Source: Arabidopsis thaliana (Eukaryota; Streptophyta; Magnoliopsida; Brassicales; Brassicaceae). Taken from it: a DNA stretch of 64,000 nt. The notes under the pieces were generated by a model, which saw nothing but the letters and a program-made list of their open reading frames with translations, was not told where the DNA came from and did no database searches. Location of the stretch: contig NC_003071.7 in assembly GCF_000001735.4 (NCBI RefSeq), positions 9,789,151 to 9,853,150 on the forward strand, given 5' to 3'. Shown in pieces: positions 1 through 12,600 of the stretch (position 1 is its first letter; every line of letters starts with the position of its first letter). Position numbers and translations under genes: made by a program.

Positions 1-327
1 TTTATAAGCTGATAGATCGAAAGTTTAGTAAAGTTTAATATTTAAAATTTCCTTGTTCAAAAAAGCACATACAAGGAACAAATATAATAGTACTACATAA
101 ATATCAAATTTATTCAAACTATTATATATTTATATATAATTATTTTTCAAACGACAACCGAAAACAAGAGAATTTTTTCAAACTGAACCAAACCCGAATG
201 GAACTACAAATGGTTTTTTTTTTTTTTTGGATATAGTTTCTGTAAAAACATAAAACCTAATGGATCATACCGAAACCAAAATTGTAATCTGAGGTTTTAT
301 ACAACTTGTCTGATTTATGGTGAACAG

Positions 328-775
328 TGGTGATCACGACATCGCGGTCCCTTTTCTTGCAACTCAAGCCTGGATAAGATCTCTCAATTACTCCCCCATT
401 CATAACTGGAGGCCATGGATGATAAACAATCAAATCGCTGGGTAATATATATCTATTTTTCCTGTTTTATATATGTCTCTCTTGTTTATTCATATTTGTA
501 GTCATATCACAAACTTATGAACTCACGTAAAAATCATTTTTTTTTTACAGATACACGAGAGCTTATTCCAATAAGATGACATTTGCTACTATCAAAGCAA
601 GTGTTATTATTTCAGTTTAAACATTTTTTTGTGTCACTACATTACAATGAAAGTGTGTTTATTAATTTTTTTTTTTTTACTGTTTGGATTATAGGGAGGT
701 GGACACACGGCAGAGTATAGACCAAACGAGACCTTTATCATGTTCCAAAGGTGGATCAGTGGCCAACCCCTGTAA
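328..775 (+). CDS. SCPL8 (SNG1): Serine carboxypeptidase-like acyltransferase, last three exons (partial)
   Basis: Only the 3' end of this gene lies in the window; bases 1-327 are the end of its preceding intron. Exons are 328-441, 551-596 and 695-775 (TAA 773-775). They encode the C-terminal block with the catalytic Asp in S-G-D-H-D, the WRPWMI segment and the catalytic His in GGGHTAEY, ending in SGQPL. The middle exon ends in AAA followed by gcaagt, so the last intron is GC-AG. Family members are secreted or vacuolar serine-hydrolase-fold enzymes that use 1-O-glucose esters as acyl donors. The gene lies just upstream of two close paralogs. SNG1 (sinapoylglucose:malate sinapoyltransferase) is inferred from gene order and the C-terminal sequence; family assignment is certain, the symbol is probable. 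Confidence 0.8.
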
Positions 776-960
776 CAAAAGGCTTATGACCTTCACCTAT
801 AATTATCTACCAACTAATATCCACGTTAAGCGCAGTTGTTTGTGTTGAAATGTTTTTGTTGTTTGCTTTGTTGCATTCTTTTGTGCTTTATGTTACAATT
901 TTATGTGTTTTATGTACTACAGTTCATTATTGTGCGTTGTGCAATTCCTTTTACATTTAA

Positions 961-1620
961 CTAGGGACTAACCCGGGCTAGCCCCGGTATATTTCCTAAC
1001 TATACGTGCAAGAAAATGATGTTCTATTTAACATTTCAGTTTAACTTATATGGTACAAGTAATTGTTTAATTTTATCTATCCAAATATTTTTCATTGTAA
1101 ATTTTTTTTTCAATACATCTTTTTAATTATTAATGTGTATAGTATTTTCTCAATTATACTTCTCTCGTAATTTGTTTTACGATGTTAATTGAACATCGTT
1201 CTATAATAACGAATTTGCCACACTTTTTTTGGTATTGACAAAATTTCCTCAAATAGCTTGGTATTGACATTTGCCCCACATCTTTTATAATTTACGAATA
1301 TGCCCCACGTCTTTTCATATTAACGATTTTGCTACATATCTGTTGGTCTTAACGATTTTGCCCCACATTTATTGGTATTAATGAATTTCCCTCACAGCTT
1401 TTGGTATTTGCAAATTTGTTCCCATCTTTTCGTATTTGCAAATATGTCCCACACTTTTCGAATTTACAAAGTTACCCAACATCTGCTGGTATTTTGCAAA
1501 TGCTTTCGTCATTTCCAGTTATCGAATTAGGCTATTGATGTTGATTCATTCTATCTGAAATTGAGTTTAAAATATTCTTCTTTTTCACCTAAATTAAAAA
1601 AAAAAAAAAAAAAAAACTTA
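961..1620 (-). mobile_element. Helitron-like (ATREP-type) element, 3' end
   Basis: Read on the minus strand, a GC-rich hairpin (CCGGGGCTAGCCCGG, around 974-990) is followed about ten bases later by the terminus CTAG at 964-961 and a flanking T at 960. Hairpin, CTRR end and A/T target are the Helitron 3' signature. The matching 5' TC end was not found, so the right limit is approximate. The body contains a degenerate minisatellite (1205-1510). No coding capacity is seen. Confidence 0.5.
1205..1510. repeat. Degenerate ~28-29 bp minisatellite, about 11 units
   Basis: Eleven diverged units with the pattern 'acgaatttgcccca' plus 'catcttttggtatt' follow one another with a period of 28-29 bases. 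Substitutions are spread through all units, so the array is old. It sits inside the probable Helitron remnant, where such arrays are common. Confidence 0.7.
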
Positions 1621-2015
1621 TAGCAGGTTGAACCTAGAGATTTGATGTTATGAAACCACCAATTCTTAAATTAAATATAGAGATCTTTTTCCATAGTTGA
1701 ACTTGCCCTACCAAAAAAGAGGAAGAAGATTTTGAATTGTTTATCCTTTATAGAATCAATGTTTGAACTCGAAAAAATTGAATGATATGTCAAGTTCTTG
1801 TCTGACATTAACTACAACACTCTCATTGTGTTGACTAAAGCTTGAAGATAGCTTGAGTAACAAGCTAAAGGATTTGTATTTAGGAAGTTTGCCTAAATGC
1901 TTTTATGTGTATTTTCCTAATAGGTTTAGGAAGTTTTCTTGTTATTCTCTTATATAAGGAGATACCAATGTGTGGTATAACTTATGAGTTTGAGAAAGAG
2001 AGATTGAGAACTTTA

Positions 2016-2362
2016 GGGGGTGTTATGGGTTTATTGATTTGTAAGGAATTGGAAATCCAAACAAAAATCATTTGTTATTCAATGATTGATTTTAAAATTC
2101 GAATTAAAATCATGTGTTATTGATTCGATGATTTATAAATACTAGTTAAAATCCTTTGTTATTCGTTTAGTCATTTGTTTTTGGATTTGAGAATACAAAT
2201 TATGTTTTAAATAGAATTAAATGGATTTGAAAGAGAAAAATAGAAGGATTCAAATCCATGGGTAAACACATGTTATTTCAAAATCCATATATCTTGATTT
2301 CATAATTAATAGAGATTATCAAATTCTATATAGATTTACAAATCAATAAACCAATAACACCC
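2016..2362. mobile_element. Harbinger/Tourist-type MITE, 347 bp
   Basis: The ends are inverted repeats of about 30 bp: the left begins GGGGGTGTTATGGGTTTATT and the right, reverse complemented, begins GGGTGTTATTGGTTTATTG. Both sides are flanked by the trinucleotide TTA (2013-2015 and 2363-2365), the usual 3-bp target duplication of PIF/Harbinger elements. The interior is AT-rich and non-coding; open frames across it are accidental. It lies about 770 bases upstream of the next SCPL start codon. Confidence 0.75.
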
Positions 2363-2681
2363 TTAGTTTTCAGTTATTTTTTAAAGCTAGTAATAAAGAG
2401 AGTTATTCTTTGTTAATCTTGTGTTCTTAATCTTAGCTTAGTCAATACATTGCACCTCCATTGTTAATGGTCTTAAGAAATAATGAAGCCACTTTATTTA
2501 ACTAAATTAAAATGACCAGTTATATAACTGATTGTTTCGTTAATTTAATTTCGACGCAAATTCAGATGCATTTTTTTATGGAGTAGATGAATTTCAAAGA
2601 TTTATTATGGGAGCAAAAATCTAGGTTTAAAGTGGAAGTATATAAACCACTTTGAACGTTTTAATCATATTTTCCTTTTTT

Positions 2682-2925
2682 ACAACCTCAACAAATCGTC
2701 TTGTCAAAAGAATGCAGAATAAATTAGTTTTTTTTTTTTTTGTTTGGGCAGCGGAAAACTTTGGACCGAATGAGGGTTAACAACAAAAGAAAAACGAGAG
2801 CGTTAGCTTGTCCATGATTGATCAATGGTGTTGGTGATTCGCTCTAATTTTAGCCACAAAAGCAATGTCCCTACATTACTAAATTTGTGGCAAGTGTAAT
2901 GATAGATATATCATATAAAATTATA
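2682..2925. repeat. Duplicated SCPL upstream block, copy 1
   Basis: This stretch (for example 'gccacaaaagcaatgtccct' and 'ttggtgattcgctc') recurs upstream of the second SCPL gene at about 7160-7352 and continues there at about 9022-9052. It marks the promoter part of the tandem duplication that produced the two genes. Confidence 0.75.
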
Positions 2926-3133
2926 AACCAATGTAAAAACAAACGATTAAATACTTGATGTGATGGTTGCTGCACCAACCACGTGACTCCCCGAAATGGT
3001 TGTTCCACACAAGCAAATTTGAAGAGAGCCTACTCAACGTTAAGCGACTTGTAAAAATAACAAAAGGGCAGTCTAACTTTCCTTTTCTAATGATTATAAA
3101 TATCCTTTTTCCGTAAAAAGAAATTAAAAGAAA

Positions 3134-6100
3134 ATGGGTTCGACACTAAAGCATCTGCTTTTGCTTCTACTTGTTTTGATTCGTCATGTTGATTCTGCTG
3201 CTATAGTCAAGTCTCTTCCTGGTTTAGAAGGCCGTCTTCCTTTCGAACTCGAAACCGGGTTTGTAAAATGTCTCGTCCTTTTTACCAATGAAACTATGTG
3301 TTGTGAGGTCCGAGTTTAGTGATAAGCCATTCTTATGAATGAAGGTACATTGGTATTGGAGAGGAAGAGGACATACAATTGTTCTACTATTTCATCAAAT
3401 CTGAGAACAATCCAAAAGAAGACCCTCTTCTTCTATGGTTAGATGGAGGACCTGGATGTTCTTCTCTCGGTGGCCTTCTTTTTGAGAACGGTAAATCTCG
3501 AATATTTGTTCTTTAGCTAAGCATTATTGTCAATAAGTTGTGTTAAATGAGGCAAATAAATATTTAGGACCGGTGGCTTTGAAGTCTGCGGTTTACAATG
3601 GAAGTAATCCTTCTTTGTTCTCCACTACATATTCATGGACAAAGGTAGCATTAAGTATATATGTTCATATTGGATCACAAACCCCAATAATCTATTCTTA
3701 ATCATTTTAAACTTGGATCTTTTTCTTAGATGGCAAACATAATATACTTGGATCAGCCAGTTGGATCTGGTTTCTCTTACTCAAGAACTCCAATTGGAAA
3801 ATCTAGTGACACAAGTGAAGTTAAGAGGATCCATGAGTTTCTTCAAAAGGTAATAAGACAAAACTAGGTGTCTCTTTAAAGCACCTGCATTTGTGCCTTG
3901 AAGCTCTTGTGTATGTAGATGGTAGTAGTTCTCTTGGTATATAATTATCGATTAATATTGGGCCGAACTAAGCTAAAAGCTTCGCTTGTCTTCTTTTAGG
4001 GTCCAACCGACCAGTATATATTCATATGAAAAGATATATAGATGTTACTTGATATTCTACCTGCAATTAGCTCAATTAAAACACAATCATCCAAAGCATG
4101 TATATTTTCTTTTGTGCAGTGGCTAAGCAAGCATCCACAGTTTTTCTCCAACCCTTTTTACGTCACCGGAGATTCTTACTCTGGTATGATTGTTCCGGCC
4201 CTCGTTCAAGAAATCTCTAAAGGTATGTTTTTTTTTATGATCAATTGATCCCCCAAACATTTTTCTTTTAATATCCTTTCCCAATTTAACAATATAAACA
4301 TTATGGTGCAGGAAATTATATATGTTGCAAACATCTTATAAATCTACAGGTCATTGATATTTAGTTACTTCTGATATTTGGTATATTTTTCCAAATTTCC
4401 AAAACTAAATATTCTTAGTTTTATCTTTTTTTAAACAAAAGCAGGGTTACGTGCTCGGAAACCCGATAACATATGCTGAACATGAGAAAAACTATCGTAT
4501 TCCATTTTCTCATGGAATGTCATTAATCTCTGATGAACTCTATGAGGTAAGAAATTTATGCAACACTTAATTCGTTATCTTTTCACTAAAGAGTTTTCTA
4601 TTTGACGAGTAGAATATGGCCCTGATTTTTACCTTCAGATTATATATTAATATCCTTTACAATCCGGATCTAAGCTTGACATTTCTTGAAGCCTCAAATG
4701 ATATAACAATGATCAAAAAAATTGCAGTCACTGAAGAGAAACTGCAAAGGAAATTATGAAAATGTGGATCCACGTAACACAAAATGTGTGAGACTTGTTG
4801 AAGAATACCATAAGGTACACACTGATTTGGTCCATGTTTTTTTTTCCCCTTGGTAATAAATATCATCACTAATTCAGATTTTTGTTTTGTTTTGTTTATG
4901 GACAGTGCACTGACAAAATAAATACGCAACATATATTAATACCAGATTGCGATAAAAAAGGACATGGAATAACATCTCCTGATTGCTATGTAAGTTTTAT
5001 ATATTTCCTCCATCTACTGATTTTTATTTGTTTCTACATTTGTTCATCTTTAAATAGAGACAAATTTACGCAACATGTCCAATATGTACAAATGGAAAAA
5101 TAATGGACCGATAGATATAGTTCACACATTAAAAATTGTCATTTTTATGATACTTCAAAGAACATTTATACAAGGTTGCTTTTGCAGTATTATCTGTATT
5201 TTCTTATTGAATGTTGGGCCAACAACGAGAGAGTTCGTGAAGCTCTTCATGTTACTAAGGTATAGACTAAGTTGAATTAAGATCTTTTAACTAAATATTT
5301 CAGATCATTGACGAAATGTGATGATATGAAGAAGTTTTTCAAAATCTAAATTATTGACTACTTATAAGTACAGGGGACTAAAGGACAATGGCAGCGATGT
5401 AATTGGACTATTCCATACGATAACAACATCATAAGCAGCGTACCATATCATATGGATAACAGCATCAATGGATATCGATCTCTTATTTACAGGTTTGAGT
5501 TAACATTACCTTTCAAGAAACATTACTTATTCAAGAATTTAACCCAAAAAAAACAAATTACTTTTCAAAAACTTATCTTCTACCCTATACAAGTAGGAGT
5601 GGGCCAAATTCTAATAACAGAGAGAAAAGGTAAACAGATTTTAGTGTAATCGAACTATATTGAACCAAATAAACCAAAAATTATTAAAAGTTTGTTTACA
5701 TACAGGTTAAATATAAATATATATATATATATTTAAATAGACACACACATAATACTTATATTATATTTATTAAATCATTTTATGTTTATATTGTTAATTC
5801 TAACCAAATGTCTGTAAAGATTCTCAAACAAAGCCTAAAGGTTGCCAGTTTGAGTGTCACTTGGGAATGAACCATATAAAATGTCTTGGTCCCTCGTTTA
5901 GAAGGATGTACGGGCCTATGCCCAAAATCTCTTAGTAATTTAAAAAAATATATATATATATATATATCATAAATTCTACTTTTCTAACTACAACTAAACT
6001 AAATCAAATTTGAATCAAACAAACCAAACACCATATATTATTTTATCCGGTTTAAGTTTCTATAAAATCGAAGATTTATATATCAAACCGGTAACAAAAC

Positions 6101-6591
6101 CGTAAACTAGTTTGGCTACAAGATTCAAGAGATTAAAAAATTTGTATGGTTTATGGTGAACAGTGGTGATCATGACATCACAATGCCTTTCCAAGCAACT
6201 CAAGCCTGGATAAAATCTCTAAATTACTCCATCGTTGATGACTGGAGGCCTTGGATGATAAACGATCAAATCGCTGGGTATAGATATTCTTTCTTGTTTT
6301 AGGTTTCTCTTGTTCATTCATTTTCTTATCAAAACTCATGTAAAAATCATTTTTGCCTTTTTGTCTTGACAGATACACGAGAACTTATTCCAATAAGATG
6401 ACATTTGCTACTGTCAAAGCAAGTCTTTTAACTTAACATTTTTTCTGTCATTGCATTACAAATTTACAATGAAAGTGTTTATTAAATTCTTTTTCCTGTT
6501 TGGATTATAGGGAGGTGGACACACGGCAGAGTATCTACCAAACGAGAGTTCCATCATGTTCCAAAGGTGGATCAGTGGCCAACCTTTGTAA
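3134..6591 (+). CDS. SCPL10: Serine carboxypeptidase-like protein, 437 aa, 14 exons
   Basis: Secreted or vacuolar serine-carboxypeptidase-fold protein; this clade works as glucose-ester acyltransferases rather than peptidases (family knowledge). Exons: 3134-3258, 3345-3490, 3568-3644, 3730-3849, 4120-4222, 4312-4349, 4445-4546, 4728-4814, 4906-4989, 5188-5259, 5374-5492, 6164-6277, 6373-6418, 6511-6591; 1314 coding bases in one open frame. A signal peptide covers roughly residues 1-21. The triad is Ser175 (GDSYSG), Asp360 (SGDHD) and His415 (GGGHTAEY). The oxyanion-region motif is [10 protein letters not shown] with Asp75 where peptidases have Asn. Intron 13 is GC-AG. A TATAAAT box lies at 3095-3101. 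Intron 11 (671 bp) is inflated by AT repeats and a possible SINE-like piece. The SCPL10 name rests on cluster order. Confidence 0.9.
5820..5970 (+). repeat. Possible SINE-like fragment ending in an (AT)n tract, inside SCPL intron 11
   Basis: This moderately GC-rich island in an AT-rich intron contains 'gttgccagtttgagtgtcac', which resembles a pol III B box in a tRNA-derived SINE, and ends in an A/(AT)n tract near 5941-5967. The paralogous intron of the next gene lacks it. No target duplication was found, so the SINE reading is tentative. Confidence 0.3.
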
Positions 6592-7159
6592 TAGAAGGCC
6601 TCTTTTAGAGGCTTATTGCCTGTACGTATTACATATATTAATATTCACGCTACGCGCAATTCTTTTGTTTTGAGATGTTTACAGAAAATAGGATAAAAAG
6701 TTTGTCCTTGACATTTTGCCTTCCTCAGGATTACTATTTGGTATCAAGGAATCATTTCAAACTGATGTTAATAACCCTGAACCAACTATTTTACTCATAC
6801 CCTTTTTCACCAGAGATGTAGCCGATGTAAACCTACTTCACTCGTAAGATGTTGATGAGATCTTTAATGGATCTATTCGGTATATTTCTGTTAACATCAG
6901 CCTTGAAACCTTAGCAAAAACATAACTACGATTCCACCTTCTGACTCGCCTTGAGACATATGATTACATGCCTCCAACCACTAAAGCTATTTTTGTTGCT
7001 CATTCGAATTTCACCAAAACTTTACCACAGCATTGCTGAGCTTCATCATGAACAAATCGTCTTGTCAAAAGAATCAACAACATTGATTTTTTGACAAATT
7101 CTGAAACTTTGGTATTTTTGGCATTTTTTCCTTTGTTTACAACTTTTTTTTGGGCAAAA

Positions 7160-7352
7160 CCTTTTTTACAACTTAAACAAATCTTCCTTCTTGTCAAAAT
7201 AAAGACGAATAAATCAGTTTTTTTTTTCTGGTTTTCATCACAAAAATAAATAAATAAATAAAAACAAAAAAACGAGTGAGTTAAGTTGTCCATGATTGAT
7301 GCATGGTATTGGTGATTCGCTCAGATTTTAGCCACAAAAGCAATGTCCCTAC
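7160..7352. repeat. Duplicated SCPL upstream block, copy 2 (interrupted)
   Basis: Copy of the block at 2682-2895. Similarity stops near 7352 after 'aatgtccctacatt' and resumes near 9022 ('tttgtggaaagtgtaatga', compare 2888-2910), so about 1.65 kb was inserted between them. Confidence 0.65.
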
Positions 7353-7364
7353 ATTATTCATTAT

Positions 7365-8885
7365 GTGTAAGAAAAATTGCTAAAAATATCTTTTCAAAAC
7401 TATCCTTTTTTAATTATGTTCTTTGCTTTTGCCATTTTCGTTTATACCTTTTTTAATTTTTAATGATCATTTTACACATATTTTAAAAATATTTTAGGTT
7501 AACAAATGAAATATTGATTTTTCCCGCGAAAAATATTCCGAATATAATTTTTCCACCAAAACAAAATTTCCCTCCAAATTGTTTTACTGCAAATTTTTTT
7601 TTGGCGGAGAATATATTTACAAAGGTTTTTAAAGGATATACAAGGATTTAAAAACCTTTGTAATTCTTTTTAAAACTCTTCTAAATCTTTTTATAACTAT
7701 TTTTAATGGTTAACAAGAGTTTTGAAATGGTTCCAAAATATATACAAATTTTTAAAAATATTTACAATTTTTTTTAGATTTAAAAATCATTTACCATTTT
7801 TTTAAATACTTTATAAGATTTTTAAAAAGATTTACAAAGGTTTTTAAAATCCTTGTAAATCCTTTAAAAACTCTTGTAAATCATTTTAAAAGTTTTTATA
7901 AAGGTTTTCAAAGATTTTAAAAGATTTTAAAATATTTACAAATGTTTAAAGTATTTACATGTGTATTGAAAGACTTTATACCAAAAGGTTTTAAAATGAT
8001 TGACAAGTTGTTTTTAACAACTTTTAAAATGCTTTAAAAACTTTAAAATGATTTTTTAAGAGTTTTTGAACGACTTACAAAGGTTCTTAAACGATTTACA
8101 AGGATTTTTAAAGGATTTTTAAATGCAAATTTGGCGGGGAATAAAATTTTGCAGAAAAATTTTTTGGCGGGAAAAAAGAAATTTTGGCGCCAAATGTTAT
8201 TCACATTCTACTTACATGTTCTGATTAGATGAAGGGTAATTTGGTAATTTTCTTCAAAAAAATAGCTATTTTTAAAAATGACCAACAGAAAATTATATTG
8301 TTGCAAAAGGGTATTAGAAAAAAGGTATTTTGTAAATCTCCTAATTTATAAAAAGAAATTCTTACGAATGTCCTTCAAATTTTACCTTTATTTTATACTA
8401 TCGTTCTCTGTAATATATTTTTATTTATATTATTTTAAAATTTTTAATGATCATTTTACTCCTATTTATAAATGTGTTAGGTTAACAAAATGAAATATTG
8501 ATTTTTCTAACCAAAAATATTCTAACGCTAATTTCACCCCAAAAAAATCAGAAATTTCAAATAATAATTTTCTCCAAAAAACTATTTTTGGCGAGAAATG
8601 GATTTACAAGGATTTTTCAAGGATTTACAAGAGTTTTAAAGGACTTTCAAACCTTTGTAATTTTTTGTTAAAATTCGGTAAAAACTCTTGTATATCATTT
8701 AAAAATTTTTTAATGCTAAATATTTTTTCGCGAAAAAATTACAGTTTTTAATTTTATATTTTTTTTTAGATAAAAGATAATTTAGTCATTTTGGTTATGG
8801 AAAGAGATAGTTTTAAAAATGAACAATGTAATAGAGTATTTTTGCAAAAAAAACATTGATATTTTTTATTTTACAAATCCATCAA
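7365..8885. mobile_element. Two tandem copies of an AT-rich, MULE-like non-autonomous element
   Basis: Two related units follow each other (about 7365-8335 and 8336-8885). Each has a left part with 'aatttttaatgatcatttta' and 'ggttaacaaaatgaaatattgatt' and a right part with 'tttttaaaaatgaacaatgt'-type sequence and 'tttgcaaaa'. The interiors consist of degenerate 'tttacaaggatttttaaa' reiterations, with GC-rich E2F-like motifs near their edges (7518-7533, 8163-8174, 8183-8194). There is no coding sequence. The ends resemble Arabidopsis Mutator-like (VANDAL-like) termini from memory, but no clean inverted repeat or target duplication was established. Confidence 0.45.
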
Positions 8886-9692
8886 TTAAAATTTAAAAAT
8901 ATAACATAACTAAAAACAAAATAAATGCTTGGGCTCCGAAAACTTGGACCAGTTACTGGATAAATCAATTAATCATTTGGGCCCCGAAACTTTGGACTAG
9001 CCAATCGTTAAGGATCGATTTTAAGACTTTGTGGAAAGTGTAATGATTATATGAATACAAACAATATACTAACACTGAATTCTTTTAGTCACGTGGTTGA
9101 AAAGATGTTTATTTATATTTTGTATTAATGTTCGATTTTGACAGAAAAAATTGTCATTTAATCTACCAACTTCCAAAATTGTAAACTGTTTTATACATCA
9201 GATTCATATGTACCAAAACTTAAACGTTGATCAGCTGTTTGAAACATGAGAATACGTTAAGCAGACAAAAAAATATACTGTTATTTAGGTATAAACATTC
9301 AGATTTGATTCGAATTATGTTCGAATTTATTTGGATACAAATAATTCAGATACAAGAGTTTTTGCCCGTAGTTCTAGCGAGCCTTTATATATCCAACGAA
9401 AAAAGATTTTTAAAAAATGAGGACAATGTAATAGACAACGAAGGATTTTAAGAAGAAAAAAAAACAATGTATTAATTGTACATTAATATTGTAGATGCTA
9501 CGTGATGGTGTGGCACACAAAACTATTTAATTTTATTTTTTTTAATATTGTCAAAACCAATATTTATTGATCTGAGAGGGCCTACTGAAGGTGGAAGGTC
9601 TACGGAATTAGCAAAAACAATATAAATATTTGATACATAAAGATCCCTTTTCTTTCGCTGAAAGGACTCAAATCTTTAGAAACGAAAAGAGA

Positions 9693-12600
9693 ATGAGTTT
9701 GATACTAAAGTTTATGCTTCTTATTCTACTTGTCTCGAGTCATCATGTTCGTTCTGGCTCCATCGTCAAGTTTCTTCCTGGTTTTAAAGGCCCTCTTCCT
9801 TTCGAACTTGAAACCGGGTTTGTAATATGTCTCTTTTTTTTTAACCAACCAATGCAATTATGTGTTGTGAGTTTGGAGTTAGTAATTAGTCATTTCTTAT
9901 TAATGAAGGTACATTGGTATTGGTGAGGAAGAGAATGTACAATTTTTCTACTATTTCATCAAATCAGATAAGAACCCACAAGAAGATCCTCTTATTATAT
10001 GGTTAAATGGAGGGCCTGGATGTTCTTGTCTCAGTGGTCTTTTCTTTGAGAACGGTAAACCTATAATATTTCTTCTTCACTACGTATTATTTTCAGTGAC
10101 TTGTTTAAAACGAAAAAAAAAAAAAAAATAGGACCTTTGGCTTTGAAGAACAAGGTTTACAATGGAAGTGTCCCTTCTTTGGTCTCTACTACATATTCAT
10201 GGACAAAGGTAGCATAAAGTACGTTCATAATGGATCACAAACCCAATGATTTGTTCTTGATCTTTAAAAGTTTTGGATCATATTCTCAGACAGCAAACAT
10301 AATATTCTTGGATCAGCCTGTGGGATCTGGCTTCTCTTACTCAAAAACTCCAATTGAAAGAACTAGTGACACAAGTGAAGTTAAGAAGATCCATGAGTTT
10401 CTTCAAAAGGTAATAAAACAAAGTTAAGTATCTTTTTGAAGCATTTGTTTTTGGGCCTCTAAGCATGTGTATTTCTCGTGTGTGAAGTTATTGATTGATA
10501 ATGGATATCGGGATATGGATCTCGGCCACATGTAGACTTAACTACGCCAGTTTTCGTGACTTGTGAAAACCACCCCGTCTCATTTAAATTTAACACATTT
10601 TGAATTTTATTTAAATTAAGGATAATATAATTTAGGAGTTTATTAGTAGTTCCCCCAACAAAAAAAACAAGAAAAAAAAAGATTAGCTTATCAATTAAAA
10701 TCTAGAGCTTTTTGTATTGCAGTGGCTAATCAAGCATCCACAATTTTTGTCCAACCCGTTTTACGTTGTTGGAGATTCTTATTCGGGCATGATTGTTCCC
10801 GCCCTCGTTCACGAAATCTCAAAAGGTACGATCTTATATCATATCAACCAATACCCTTACGCTTTTCTTTATATTTTTCCCTCATGTTTTAACAACATAG
10901 ATACTATGATGCAGGGAATTATATATGTTGCAACCCTCCTATAAATCTTCAGGTCATTGATATTCACTTGTTATATTATGTATATTTTTCGAATACTTAA
11001 ATTTGTTTTTGCCAAAACAGGGTTATGTGCTTGGAAACCCGATAACACATATTGAATTTGAACAAAACTTTCGTATTCCATATGCTCATGGAATGTCGTT
11101 AATCTCTGATGAACTCTACGAGGTATGAAATCATCTATGCCATGCTTAATTTGCTTCTTTTTTTTTTTAAGAATCGACTTATATTTTATCCTTCACTAAC
11201 CAGATCTAACCATACCATTTTTCAAAGCCTCAAATAATATAAAAATGTTCAAAACTCTGTTTTTCAGTCATTGAAGAGAATCTGCAAGGGAAATTATTTC
11301 AGTGTGGATCCAAGTAACAAAAAATGTTTGAAGCTTGTTGAAGAATACCATAAGGTACACATTAAAAATTTGTCAATTTTTTTTTTTTTTTGCTTGGTAA
11401 TTAATATAATCACTAATTCAGATTTTGTTTTTTTATTTATTTACAAGTGTACTGACAACATAAATAGCCATCATACATTAATAGCAAATTGCGATGACTC
11501 AAATACACAACACATATCTCCTGATTGCTATGTAAGTAATTCCTTTTTCCTATCTGATTACGCTCCTATTTGCATTAACTTATAGAAAGCTTACAAAGAT
11601 AATCAAAATTTAAAACAAACATCCGTTTAAGATCGAGTAACAAAAATGAAGATGATGATATATGTTGTGCTGAAGATAGTAACTAAGTATATGGATATCA
11701 TTTTTATAAATTTTCATGATTGAAGCTACTGGTATATAATTAAGAAAACAAATGAGTTGTTATAATCATCTTTAAAAAAAAAACGGAGGAAATATATGAC
11801 TATTTTTGGAAAGGATTAGAGTGTTTATATCATTTTTAAAATCTAGACATGCGCTTGTTTCTACATTTATTAGTTGATAGTAAAATATGGAAAAATTATA
11901 GTATCATCCTCTTACAGACAAATTTAGGCGACTAGTATGATGAATTTTTTTGATTAAATTATCAAAATTTGTAATAACTTTATGCTCAAAGTCCTAAGGT
12001 TACACAATCTTTTTACTTATGAGTTGACATACGTTTATTTCGATGATTTCGATTAACATACGTTTATTTCGATTAATATTTTACCAAATTTAAAATTTTA
12101 TTTTATGATATTTCAAAGAAACATATTTACTAGGTTGCTTTTGCAGTATTATCCATATCATCTGGTTGAATGTTGGGCCAACAACGAGAGTGTTCGCGAA
12201 GCTCTTCATGTTGATAAGGTAAAAGCCAACTTTATTTTAAGATTGTTGATAAAGCGTGAAACTATATAGAACATGTTTATTTAACAAAAAATTAACAACT
12301 ACGTACGTACAGAGAACATTTTTAAAACCTAAATTATATATTGTTACAGGGGAGTATAGGAGAATGGATACGAGATCATCGGGGTATTCCATACAAAAGC
12401 GACATTAGAAGCAGCATACCTTACCATATGAATAACAGCATCAATGGCTACCGATCTCTTATCTTCAGGTTAGAATTAAATTTACTTTTAAAAGAACTGA
12501 TCGTATACCCCTATACAAACTACGATATGGGTGCACAAAGAAACAATTACAACAAAGGAAAAAAAAAGAGAAAAAAATATATTCATAACCAGAGATATCT

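Noticed and set aside
1905-2123. 72-codon open frame
   Set aside because: Crosses the left end of the Harbinger-type MITE; no protein-like features.
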